A DNA stretch of 10,141 nucleotides from RGIG4608 sp045125655. Its GTDB lineage: Bacteria; Bacillota; Clostridia; Oscillospirales; CAG-272. Positions 1-7,216 of this stretch are shown here, piece after piece. Position 1 is the stretch's first letter. The number at the start of each line of letters is the position of its first letter. The stretch spans positions 1-10,141 of the forward strand of contig JBGVNP010000191.1 in the NCBI GenBank assembly GCA_045125655.1, written 5' to 3'. The notes below the pieces were generated by a model that ran no database searches, was not told the DNA's origin, and was given only the letters and a program-made list of their open reading frames with translations. The position numbers were made by a program, and so were the translations under genes.

Positions 1-68
1 CAATTCGTTGTCCTATAACCTATATTTCAGTAGGACCAGAAAGAAACAGTATAATTATCAGAAAATAA
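1..68 (+). CDS. purA: Adenylosuccinate synthetase, C-terminal end only (partial)
   Basis: Only the last 21 codons are present, read from position 3 to a TAA at 66-68; bases 1-2 belong to a codon cut by the window edge. The tail includes ITYISVGPERNSIIIR. It matches the conserved C-terminus of adenylosuccinate synthetase, where the S-x-G-P-[DE]-R segment contacts the guanine of GTP. The enzyme joins aspartate to IMP using GTP to give adenylosuccinate, the substrate of PurB encoded next, which supports the assignment. The stop lies 28 nt before the purB start with no terminator between them, so the two genes are probably co-transcribed. The identification rests on a short stretch plus context. 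The other two forward frames here give no recognisable protein. Confidence 0.82.
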   Translation, partial: IRCPITYISVGPERNSIIIRK

Positions 69-80
69 AACAGGAAGGCA

Positions 81-86
81 AAGGAG
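81..86 (+). promoter_or_regulatory. Ribosome binding site of purB
   Basis: AAGGAG lies 10 nt before the ATG at 97. It sits in the 28-nt spacer after the purA stop and supports this ATG as the purB start. Confidence 0.8.
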
Positions 87-96
87 TTTTCTTACA

Positions 97-1512
97 ATGA
101 CAAATATTTACGAATCACCATTATCAAGCAGATACGCATCAGAGTATATGAAGGAGTTGTTTTCTTCAGATACGCGATATAAAACTTGGCGTAAACTTTG
201 GGTTGCCCTTGCAAAAGCAGAAAAAGAATTGGGTATACCGATTACCGATGAACAAATAAAAGAAATGCAAAATCATATTGACGATATTGATTATGAGTGT
301 GTAAGCGAAAGAGAAAAGGAAGTTCGCCACGACGTGATGGCGCACGTCTATGCGTTTGGAAAAGTAGCACCGAGTGCAGCGGGTATTATTCATTTAGGTG
401 CAACGAGCTGCTTTGTTACTGATAACGCCGATCTTATACTTTACCGTGATGCACTTACTTATATTCGAGGCGAACTTTTAAAAGTAATTGCTAATCTTTG
501 TGATTTTGCCGAAAAGTATAAAGAAGTTCCAACGCTTGGTTATACGCATTATCAACCAGCTCAACTTGTAACGGTTGGGAAGAGAGCAACTCTTTGGTTA
601 CATGATTTTGTATCGGATATTGAAGAAATAGATTTTGTGTTGAGAAATATCAAATTTTTAGGTAGTCGAGGAACTACGGGAACAGAAGCAAGTTTCGTTG
701 ATTTGTTTAATGGTGATACGATAAAGATTGATGTGATGAATAAGAAAATTAGTAATGCATTTGGCTTTACTGAGTGCTTTGATGTGTGTGGACAAACTTA
801 TCCAAGAAAGGTTGATAGCAGAATATTAAATTGTTTGTCGTCTATTGCACAAAGCGCGTATCGTATGGCTAATGATATAAGACTTTTGCAACATGATAGG
901 CAAATTGAGGAACCCTTTGAGAAAAACCAAATCGGATCATCGGCAATGGCATATAAGCGAAATCCTATGAGAAGCGAACGAATTTGTTCCCTTTCAAGAT
1001 ATTTGATAACGGACGCATTGAATGCGCATATTACGGCATCTACCCAGTGGTTAGAGAGAACGCTTGACGATTCCGCAAACCGTCGTTTAGCTTTACCTGA
1101 AGGCTTTTTATGTGCTGACGCAATTTTAAGACTATGCCACAACGTTACAGACGGAATTAGAGTTAATGAAAAAATTATTGAAAAAGTCGTAAAAGAATAT
1201 ATTCCGTTTATTGCAACCGAAAATCTCATGATGGAAGCGGTGAAACGCGGGGGTGATAGACAAAAAATTCACGAAATTATTCGCAAGTGTTCAATGGAGG
1301 CAACGACAAGAATGAAAGAAGGGGCGGAGTGTGATTTGCTTTCTAGACTTGCTAAAGAACAAGAAATCGGAATGGTAGAAAATGAACTTAAAGCATTGCT
1401 TAATCCTCAATTTTATATCGGTAGATGTATAGAGCAGGTTGAAGAATATATTAAAACAATCAAGCCTATATTGTATGGACTTGAAAGGAGTAAAGTGGAG
1501 ATTGACTTATAA
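97..1512 (+). CDS. purB: Adenylosuccinate lyase, long animal-like form
   Basis: This cytosolic enzyme of the fumarase/aspartase superfamily cleaves adenylosuccinate to AMP and fumarate, and SAICAR to AICAR and fumarate, so it acts twice in purine synthesis. The 471-residue product has the superfamily signature G-S-S-A-M-A-Y-K-R-N-P at residues 280-290. The expected active-site residues are present: His78 in RHDVMAH, His151 in GYTHYQPAQ and Ser281 in the signature loop. By recall these correspond to human His86, His159 and Ser289, all at the same offset of 8. Long stretches resemble human ADSL, for example the PMRSER, ERTLDDSANRR and ATEN motifs and a C-terminus ending in K-V-E-I-D-L. The short B. 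subtilis PurB (about 431 residues) begins and ends differently. The ATG follows an AAGGAG, and the protein starts where the human homology starts. It is flanked by purA and guaA and looks intact. Confidence 0.96.
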   Translation: MTNIYESPLSSRYASEYMKELFSSDTRYKTWRKLWVALAKAEKELGIPITDEQIKEMQNHIDDIDYECVSEREKEVRHDVMAHVYAFGKVAPSAAGIIHLGATSCFVTDNADLILYRDALTYIRGELLKVIANLCDFAEKYKEVPTLGYTHYQPAQLVTVGKRATLWLHDFVSDIEEIDFVLRNIKFLGSRGTTGTEASFVDLFNGDTIKIDVMNKKISNAFGFTECFDVCGQTYPRKVDSRILNCLSSIAQSAYRMANDIRLLQHDRQIEEPFEKNQIGSSAMAYKRNPMRSERICSLSRYLITDALNAHITASTQWLERTLDDSANRRLALPEGFLCADAILRLCHNVTDGIRVNEKIIEKVVKEYIPFIATENLMMEAVKRGGDRQKIHEIIRKCSMEATTRMKEGAECDLLSRLAKEQEIGMVENELKALLNPQFYIGRCIEQVEEYIKTIKPILYGLERSKVEIDL

Positions 1513-1516
1513 GGAG
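1511..1516 (+). promoter_or_regulatory. Ribosome binding site of guaA, overlapping the purB stop
   Basis: AAGGAG shares two bases with the purB TAA (1510-1512) and ends 8 nt before the GTG at 1525. It supports the non-ATG start of guaA. Confidence 0.8.
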
Positions 1517-1524
1517 AAAAATCC

Positions 1525-3066
1525 GTGGCAAATCAAAAAGTTTTAATTTTAAATTTTGGTGGGCAATACGATGAACTTATCGCAAGACGGGTGCGGGAGT
1601 GTAACGTTTATTCGGAAGTTAAACCGCATACGGTAAGCATTCAAGCAATCAAAGAGTTTAATCCTATCGGAATCATTTTTACAGGTGGACCGCAGAGCGT
1701 GTACAAAGAAAACTCGCCGCATCCCGATGAAGCGATTTTCCGATTAGGAATTCCGATTTTAGGTATTTGTTACGGCTGTCAGCTTTTAGCGCATCATCTT
1801 GGTGGCAAAGTGGTGGAAGCGCAAAGCGATTCTTCTCGTGAATATGGTAAAACACTCACTTATTTTGACACGACGTGTTCCATATTCCAAGGCGTAAAAG
1901 AACGCAGTATAACGTGGATGAGCCATGGTGATTATATGGTGGAAGTGCCTCAAGGTTTTTCACTTGTTGCAAAATCCGATAAATGTCCTAACGTTGCTAT
2001 TGCCGATGAAAAGAGAAAACTTTACGGCGTGCAGTTCCATCCCGAAGTAAACCATACCGAATACGGAAAAGCGATTATTAAGAATTTTCTTTACAAGGTT
2101 TGCGGTGCGGTCGGCGATTGGAATATGGAAAGTTATGCTCGTATTGCCATAGAGAATATTCGGAAAAAAGTCGGCAAGGATGAAGTCTTGCTTGCTCTTT
2201 CGGGGGGCGTAGATTCGTCTGTCTGTGCGGCGCTTTTTGCCGAAGCGGTTGGAAAACAGTTAACTTGCGTATTTGTTGATCACGGTTTGCTTCGTAAAAA
2301 CGAAGGCGACGAAGTTGAAGAAGCGTTTAAGAAATGGGATATAAACCTAATCAGGGTGAATGTGGAAGAAAAATTTTTGACGGCGCTCAAAGGCGTAACC
2401 GAACCCGAAAGAAAACGCAAAATAATCGGCGAACAATTTATAAGAGTTTTTGAAGAACAAGGAAAGAAAATCGGAAGCGTTGATTATTTGGCGCAGGGTA
2501 CTATTTATCCAGACGTAATAGAATCGGGCAAGGGAGAAGCAGAAACAATAAAAAGCCACCATAACGTAGGTGGACTTCCGGACTTTGTGGATTTTAAGGA
2601 AATAATAGAACCGTTAAAAATGCTCTTTAAAGACGAAGTGCGTGCGCTCGGTCGAGAGCTTGGTCTTCCCGAATATTTGGTAGAGCGTCAACCGTTCCCC
2701 GGTCCAGGTCTTGGAATACGGATTATTGGAGAGATAACCAAAGAAAAACTTGAACTATTGCGAGAGGCAGATTATATTTTCAGAGACGAAGTGGCGAAAG
2801 CAGGTATTGAAAAAAGCATGAATCAATATTTTGCTGCACTTACGAATATGCGTTCGGTCGGCGTTATGGGTGATGGTAGAAGTTATGATTATGCAATAGC
2901 TCTACGCTCGGTAACGACGGACGATTTTATGACGGCAGATTGGACGCGAATACCATACGATGTTCTTGATAAGGTGTCGAGCAGGATTGTCAATGAAGTA
3001 AAAGGAGTAAATAGAGTACTTTATGACATTACTTCAAAACCGCCTGCAACGGTGGAATTTGAGTAA
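1525..3066 (+). CDS. guaA: GMP synthase (glutamine-hydrolysing)
   Basis: GMP synthase makes GMP from XMP, ATP and glutamine. The 513-residue protein matches the usual single-chain bacterial enzyme. Residues 1-190 are a class I glutamine amidotransferase domain with nucleophile Cys82 in GICYGCQ and His172/Glu174 in QFHPE. An ATP-pyrophosphatase domain follows, with the PP-loop S-G-G-V-D-S-S at 226-232. The C-terminal dimerisation domain contains R-Q-P-F-P-G-P-G-L-G-I-R and ends in KPPATVEFE, close to the family's typical KPPATIEWE. The start is GTG: the conserved N-terminus begins right after it, the ribosome site fits, and no ATG occurs in frame until well inside the domain. The gene lies 12 nt after purB and 15 nt before pyrG. 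No guaB, which would supply XMP, is present in the window. Confidence 0.97.
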   Translation: MANQKVLILNFGGQYDELIARRVRECNVYSEVKPHTVSIQAIKEFNPIGIIFTGGPQSVYKENSPHPDEAIFRLGIPILGICYGCQLLAHHLGGKVVEAQSDSSREYGKTLTYFDTTCSIFQGVKERSITWMSHGDYMVEVPQGFSLVAKSDKCPNVAIADEKRKLYGVQFHPEVNHTEYGKAIIKNFLYKVCGAVGDWNMESYARIAIENIRKKVGKDEVLLALSGGVDSSVCAALFAEAVGKQLTCVFVDHGLLRKNEGDEVEEAFKKWDINLIRVNVEEKFLTALKGVTEPERKRKIIGEQFIRVFEEQGKKIGSVDYLAQGTIYPDVIESGKGEAETIKSHHNVGGLPDFVDFKEIIEPLKMLFKDEVRALGRELGLPEYLVERQPFPGPGLGIRIIGEITKEKLELLREADYIFRDEVAKAGIEKSMNQYFAALTNMRSVGVMGDGRSYDYAIALRSVTTDDFMTADWTRIPYDVLDKVSSRIVNEVKGVNRVLYDITSKPPATVEFE

Positions 3067-3081
3067 AGGAAAAGGTGTATT

Positions 3082-4692
3082 ATGACGAAGTATATATTTG
3101 TTACTGGAGGCGTTGTCTCTGGACTGGGAAAAGGTATAACGGCAGCGTCGCTTGGCAGACTTCTAAAAGCAAGAGGATTAAAAGTTGCCGCTCAAAAGTT
3201 AGACCCTTATATCAATGTGGATCCTGGTACGATGAGCCCCTATCAACACGGTGAGGTATACGTTACCGAAGACGGAGCGGAAACCGATTTGGACTTAGGA
3301 CATTATGAGCGTTTTATAGACGAGGATTTGAATAAATACTCAAATTTGACTACGGGTAAGGTGTATTGGAACGTTTTGAATAAAGAGCGTCGGGGCGAAT
3401 ATTTAGGCTCTACCGTTCAGGTTATACCACACGTTACGAATGAAATAAAGGAATTCGTTTACCGTGTCGGAAAACAAACGGATGCCGACGTTGTTATAAC
3501 CGAAATCGGAGGAACGATAGGCGATATAGAAAGTCAGCCTTTTTTGGAAGCGGTAAGACAAATATCTTTGGAGGTCGGAAGAGAAAACAGCTTGTTTATT
3601 CACGTTACGCTTGTTCCGTACATAAAAGGTTCCGACGAACACAAATCAAAACCTACGCAACACTCTGTCAAAGAATTACAGGGTATGGGTATAAATCCCA
3701 ATATTATAGTACTCCGTGCAGACGAGCCACTCGAAAAAGAAATATTTAAAAAAATATCGCTTTTTTGTAACGTCAAACCAGATTGTGTTATCGAAAATTT
3801 AACTTTGTCTAACCTCTACGAAGCACCGCTCATGCTTGAAAATTCTAATTTTTCAAGCGTGGTATGCAGAGAATTGGGGCTTGAAACGAAAGAACCTGAT
3901 TTGGCGGAGTGGACAAACCTGATTGAAAGAATTAAGAACAGGGCAAAAACCGTGACGATTGCGCTTGTAGGAAAGTATGTAAGACTCCACGACGCTTATC
4001 TTTCGGTCGCCGAAGCGTTAAGACATGCAGGCTACGAATACGGTGCACGTATCAACATAAAATGGGTTGATTCGGAAACGTTAAATCAAGAAAGTGTAAA
4101 AGAAGAGCTTAGCGAAGCGGATGGGATTATCGTTCCCGGTGGTTTTGGCGGTCGTGGAATAGAAGGAATGATTACGGCTGTAAAATATGCAAGAGAAAAC
4201 GCTATTCCGTTTTTCGGGATATGCTTAGGGATGCAGATTGCCGTAATCGAATATGCAAGAAACGTTCTCGGTATCTTAGACGCAAATTCGGGCGAATTTG
4301 ACGAGCTTTGTAAGAATAAGGTGATAGATTTTATGCCCGGACAAAGCGATGATATAGATAAAGGCGGAACGTTAAGGCTCGGCAGTTATCCCTGCAAAAT
4401 AAAGAACGGAACGACGATGGAAAGATGTTACGGTAAAAGAGAAATATCCGAACGCCATCGTCACCGTTATGAATTTAATAACGAATACAGAGAAGCATTC
4501 GAAAAAGCAGGGTTGAAACTTTCCGGAACGTCGCCGGATGAAAGATTGGTTGAAACGGTGGAAATAACAGTGCGTCCGTTTTACGTCGGCGTACAGTTCC
4601 ATCCGGAGTTTAAGAGCAGACCGAATAACGCACATCCGTTATTCAAAGGGTTTATAAAAGCGGCAATAGATAAAAAGGAGAATAATGGATAA
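3082..4692 (+). CDS. pyrG: CTP synthase
   Basis: CTP synthase aminates UTP to CTP using ATP and glutamine, and is the last step of de novo pyrimidine nucleotide synthesis. At 536 residues the protein has the normal bacterial length. The N-terminal synthetase domain has the P-loop V-V-S-G-L-G-K-G at 11-18, the K-L-D-P-Y-I-N-V-D-P-G-T-M block at 39-51, Asp71 in DLDLGHY and Glu141 in TEIGGT; the two acidic residues are the expected Mg ligands. The class I glutamine amidotransferase domain begins near residue 290, with nucleophile Cys381 in GICLGMQ and His507/Glu509 in QFHPEF. A purine-rich ribosome site (3065-3075) lies in the 15-nt spacer after guaA. The stop codon shares its last base with the purF start, so the two genes are probably translationally coupled. 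All key residues are present. Confidence 0.97.
   Translation: MTKYIFVTGGVVSGLGKGITAASLGRLLKARGLKVAAQKLDPYINVDPGTMSPYQHGEVYVTEDGAETDLDLGHYERFIDEDLNKYSNLTTGKVYWNVLNKERRGEYLGSTVQVIPHVTNEIKEFVYRVGKQTDADVVITEIGGTIGDIESQPFLEAVRQISLEVGRENSLFIHVTLVPYIKGSDEHKSKPTQHSVKELQGMGINPNIIVLRADEPLEKEIFKKISLFCNVKPDCVIENLTLSNLYEAPLMLENSNFSSVVCRELGLETKEPDLAEWTNLIERIKNRAKTVTIALVGKYVRLHDAYLSVAEALRHAGYEYGARINIKWVDSETLNQESVKEELSEADGIIVPGGFGGRGIEGMITAVKYARENAIPFFGICLGMQIAVIEYARNVLGILDANSGEFDELCKNKVIDFMPGQSDDIDKGGTLRLGSYPCKIKNGTTMERCYGKREISERHRHRYEFNNEYREAFEKAGLKLSGTSPDERLVETVEITVRPFYVGVQFHPEFKSRPNNAHPLFKGFIKAAIDKKENNG
4675..4680 (+). promoter_or_regulatory. Ribosome binding site of purF, inside the end of pyrG
   Basis: AAGGAG lies 11 nt before the ATG at 4692, within the last codons of pyrG. 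Another ATG at 4685 is nearer but out of frame with purF. An in-frame TAA at 4683-4685 rules out any earlier purF start, so 4692 is the only ATG possible. Confidence 0.75.
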
Positions 4693-6113
4693 TGAGTATA
4701 CACGAAGAATGCGGAGTGTTCGGTATTATTTCCCCACAACCCGAAAATGTTGCGAATATTGCTTATTACGGACTTTATGCACTTCAACACCGAGGACAAG
4801 AAAGCGCGGGAATCGTGGTCAACGACGACGGACTTTTTTATTCGCATAAAGATATAGGGCTTGTCAGTGAAGTATTTTCTAAAGAAAAGTTGGCTGCCTT
4901 TCCCATGGGAACAATGGCTGTGGGACACGTCAGATACGGTACCACGGGAGGAACAACGAGAAATAATTGTCAACCCATAGAAGTAAATCATCAAAAAGGG
5001 AAATTAGCACTTGCGCATAATGGGAATTTGAGCAACGCATTTGAACTTCGTGACGAATTAGAACTCTCGGGCGCAATATTTCATACTACGTCAGACACGG
5101 AAACGATTGCGTATATTGTAACCAAAGAGCGACTTAATGCGCCTTCTATCGAAACTGCCGTAAGTAGGGCAATGCAAAAATTGGAAGGAGCGTTTTCGCT
5201 CGTTTTAATGTCAGCGACAAAGCTTATTGCTGTGCGTGATCCGCACGGATTCAGACCGTTATGCTACGGAAAAACAGATGAGGGAAGTTACGTTGTCGCG
5301 TCTGAAAGTTGCGCCTTATCTGCCGTAGGAGCAGAATTTATAAGGGATCTGCAACCGGGTGAAATGCTTGTGTTCAATAACGAGGGGATAAAATCGTTTA
5401 CCGATTATTGTGATACGAAAGAGAAGAAAACCTGTATTTTTGAGCACATTTATTTTGCCCGTCCCGATTCTATAATCGACGGTGTTTCGGTGCAAAGCGC
5501 AAGAATAACGGCGGGTAAAATTTTGGCACAAAAGTTTCCCGTAAATGCGGACGTTGTAATCGGCGTTCCCGATTCGGGACTTGACGCTGCACTCGGTTAT
5601 TCGCAGGAATCGGGTATACCATACGGAATAGGACTTATCAAGAATAAGTATATAGGCAGAACCTTTATATCGCCAGGGCAAAGTGACAGATTTGATAAAG
5701 TTCGGATAAAACTTTCGCCCGTTAATACGGCAGTAAAGGGGAAAAGGGTTATTTTGATTGACGATTCAATCGTTCGTGGAACGACGAGCGGCAGAATCGT
5801 AAAACTTCTGCGTGATGCAGGCGCAACCGAAATTCATATGCGTGTTTCCGCTCCGCCTTTTTTACATCCTTGCTATTACGGGACAGACATAGATTCCGAA
5901 GAACATCTTATTGCTTGTCATCATACGGTAGAGGCTATTGCCAAGATGATAGGCGTTGACAGTCTCGGCTATTTACCCAAAGAAAGTTTATCACAACTTA
6001 TCGGTGGCAAAAATTTCTGTTCGGCTTGTTTTGACGGTCAATATCCGACTGAAATACCGAAAAATACTTGTAAAAATCGTTTTGAACAGAAATTGTCAGA
6101 GAGAAAGAAGTAA
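4692..6113 (+). CDS. purF: Amidophosphoribosyltransferase, Fe-S type with propeptide
   Basis: PurF catalyses the committed step of purine synthesis: PRPP plus glutamine gives 5-phosphoribosylamine. The 473-residue chain has an N-terminal Ntn-type (class II) glutaminase domain with E-E-C-G-V-F-G-I; Cys7 must become the N-terminal nucleophile after removal of a six-residue propeptide. The C-terminal phosphoribosyltransferase domain carries the PRPP loop V-I-L-I-D-D-S-I-V-R-G-T-T at 353-365. Four cysteines, Cys248, Cys394, Cys443 and Cys446 (the last pair in FCSACF), fall where B. subtilis PurF binds its [4Fe-4S] cluster. The first two are 146 residues apart, as in that enzyme. This places it in the Bacillus/animal type rather than the E. 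coli type, and suggests oxygen-sensitive stability and AMP/GMP feedback, which is inference from the family. It overlaps pyrG by one base and lies 11 nt before carA, apart from the other purine-pathway genes that often surround purF. Confidence 0.97.
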   Translation: MSIHEECGVFGIISPQPENVANIAYYGLYALQHRGQESAGIVVNDDGLFYSHKDIGLVSEVFSKEKLAAFPMGTMAVGHVRYGTTGGTTRNNCQPIEVNHQKGKLALAHNGNLSNAFELRDELELSGAIFHTTSDTETIAYIVTKERLNAPSIETAVSRAMQKLEGAFSLVLMSATKLIAVRDPHGFRPLCYGKTDEGSYVVASESCALSAVGAEFIRDLQPGEMLVFNNEGIKSFTDYCDTKEKKTCIFEHIYFARPDSIIDGVSVQSARITAGKILAQKFPVNADVVIGVPDSGLDAALGYSQESGIPYGIGLIKNKYIGRTFISPGQSDRFDKVRIKLSPVNTAVKGKRVILIDDSIVRGTTSGRIVKLLRDAGATEIHMRVSAPPFLHPCYYGTDIDSEEHLIACHHTVEAIAKMIGVDSLGYLPKESLSQLIGGKNFCSACFDGQYPTEIPKNTCKNRFEQKLSERKK

Positions 6114-6115
6114 GC

Positions 6116-6120
6116 GAGGT
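6116..6120 (+). promoter_or_regulatory. Ribosome binding site of carA
   Basis: GAGGT lies 4 nt before the ATG at 6125, in the 11-nt spacer after the purF stop. The spacing is short but acceptable, and no better start is near. Confidence 0.6.
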
Positions 6121-6124
6121 TAAC

Positions 6125-7216
6125 ATGAAAAGACCGTATGACAGAAAACTGATTTTAGAGGATGGCACGGAATACTACGGATATGCGTTCGGCGATGGGG
6201 AAGATAAAGTAACGGAGATAGTATTCAATACTTCGCCAGTTGGATATCAAGAGATTTTATCCGATCCGTCGTATACGTATCAAACGGTAGTGATGAGCTA
6301 TCCGCTCATAGGGAATTACGGAATTAATTCTGATGATTTTGAAACGCAAACACCCACAATAGGTGGATTTGCGGTAAGAGAATATAATGATTTTCCGTCG
6401 AATTGGAGAAGTGAAAAAACACTTTCTGAAGTAATGAAAGAGTATAAAATCCCCGGTATTTACGGAATCGATACGAGAAAGCTCGTGCGCTCCATTCGAG
6501 ATTACGGAAGCAGACGCTGTTTGCTTACAGGAATGGAAACGACTGCGGAAGATGGCGTAAAAATCATAAGCCGTGCGCCGATTTTGACGGATGCGGTTGC
6601 AAAGGTGAGTAGAAAGAAAATAACGGAATATCCCGCAGACGGAGAAATAAAAATTGTTGCCATTGATTGCGGAATGAAACAAAATATAGTACGTTCCCTA
6701 AATAGGCGCGGCGTTTCGGTTACGGTCGTTCCTTTTGATACAAGCAGTGAAGCGATAGAGAGTTTGAAGCCTGACGGCATATTTATTTCCAACGGGCCCG
6801 GAGATCCAACGGATGCAGTTCCCGTAATCAACGCAATCAAAGATTTGAAGGGAAAATATCCGATTTTCGGCATCTGCTTAGGGCATCAGATTATATCGCT
6901 TGCATACGGTGCAAAAACGTATAAATTAAAATTCGGACACCGAGGCGGAAATCATCCAGTTAAAAACTTGGCAACGGGAAAGATAGAAATAACTTCGCAA
7001 AATCACTCTTATGCAGTCGAGGCGGGAAGTCTTAAAAATACGCCGCTTACGGTTACGCACGTAAACCTTTTAGACGGGACGATTGAAGGGATAGAATGCA
7101 AGAAAGATAAGATTTTTAGTGTTCAATATCATCCCGAAAGTGCCCCTGGACCACAGGACAGTAGCTATCTTTTCGATAAGTTTATCAATATCATCAAGGA
7201 GAACAAAAATGCCTAA
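6125..7216 (+). CDS. carA: Carbamoyl-phosphate synthase, glutaminase (small) subunit
   Basis: CarA hydrolyses glutamine and passes ammonia through a tunnel to CarB, which makes carbamoyl phosphate. The 363-residue length matches B. subtilis PyrAA (about 364) better than E. coli CarA (382). The N-terminal small-subunit domain has the conserved G-Y-Q-E-I-L-S-D-P-S-Y and Y-P-L-I-G-N-Y-G motifs. The class I glutamine amidotransferase domain has S-N-G-P-G-D-P at 222-228, nucleophile Cys251 in GICLGHQ, F-G-H-R-G-G-N-H-P at 270-278, and His336/Glu338 in QYHPESAPGP. The triad is intact. The last 8 nt overlap carB in another frame, as expected for subunits made in equal amounts. The window does not show whether this synthase serves pyrimidine synthesis, arginine synthesis or both, because no pyrB or arg gene is in view. 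Confidence 0.97.
   Translation: MKRPYDRKLILEDGTEYYGYAFGDGEDKVTEIVFNTSPVGYQEILSDPSYTYQTVVMSYPLIGNYGINSDDFETQTPTIGGFAVREYNDFPSNWRSEKTLSEVMKEYKIPGIYGIDTRKLVRSIRDYGSRRCLLTGMETTAEDGVKIISRAPILTDAVAKVSRKKITEYPADGEIKIVAIDCGMKQNIVRSLNRRGVSVTVVPFDTSSEAIESLKPDGIFISNGPGDPTDAVPVINAIKDLKGKYPIFGICLGHQIISLAYGAKTYKLKFGHRGGNHPVKNLATGKIEITSQNHSYAVEAGSLKNTPLTVTHVNLLDGTIEGIECKKDKIFSVQYHPESAPGPQDSSYLFDKFINIIKENKNA
7196..7201 (+). promoter_or_regulatory. Ribosome binding site of carB, inside carA
   Basis: AAGGAG ends 7 nt before the ATG at 7209, which lies within the last codons of carA. It fixes the carB start and implies translational coupling. Confidence 0.85.

Noticed and set aside
10..36. Six-base inverted repeat GTCCTA/TAGGAC with a 15-nt loop, considered as a terminator or riboswitch stem
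   Set aside because: The stem is short, neither side is followed by a T run, it lies within purA codons, and there is no match to purine riboswitch core sequences.
50..55. Perfect TATAAT, a possible -10 promoter element for purB
   Set aside because: It lies inside the purA coding tail, has no convincing -35 sequence 16-18 nt upstream and no extended -10, and can arise by chance in AT-rich DNA.
2..100. Open forward frame from the window edge ending in a TGA that overlaps the purB ATG (ATGA)
   Set aside because: Its translation resembles nothing recognisable, whereas the frame read from position 3 gives the conserved PurA C-terminus. Both cannot be the upstream gene.
798..1229. 143-codon minus-strand open frame inside purB
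   Set aside because: It is antisense to the most conserved part of purB, including the signature loop, so it is best explained as a shadow of codon bias.
4581..4994. 137-codon minus-strand open frame across the pyrG-purF junction
   Set aside because: It is antisense to two intact conserved genes, has low-complexity Ser/Phe/Tyr-rich content and no recognisable motif.
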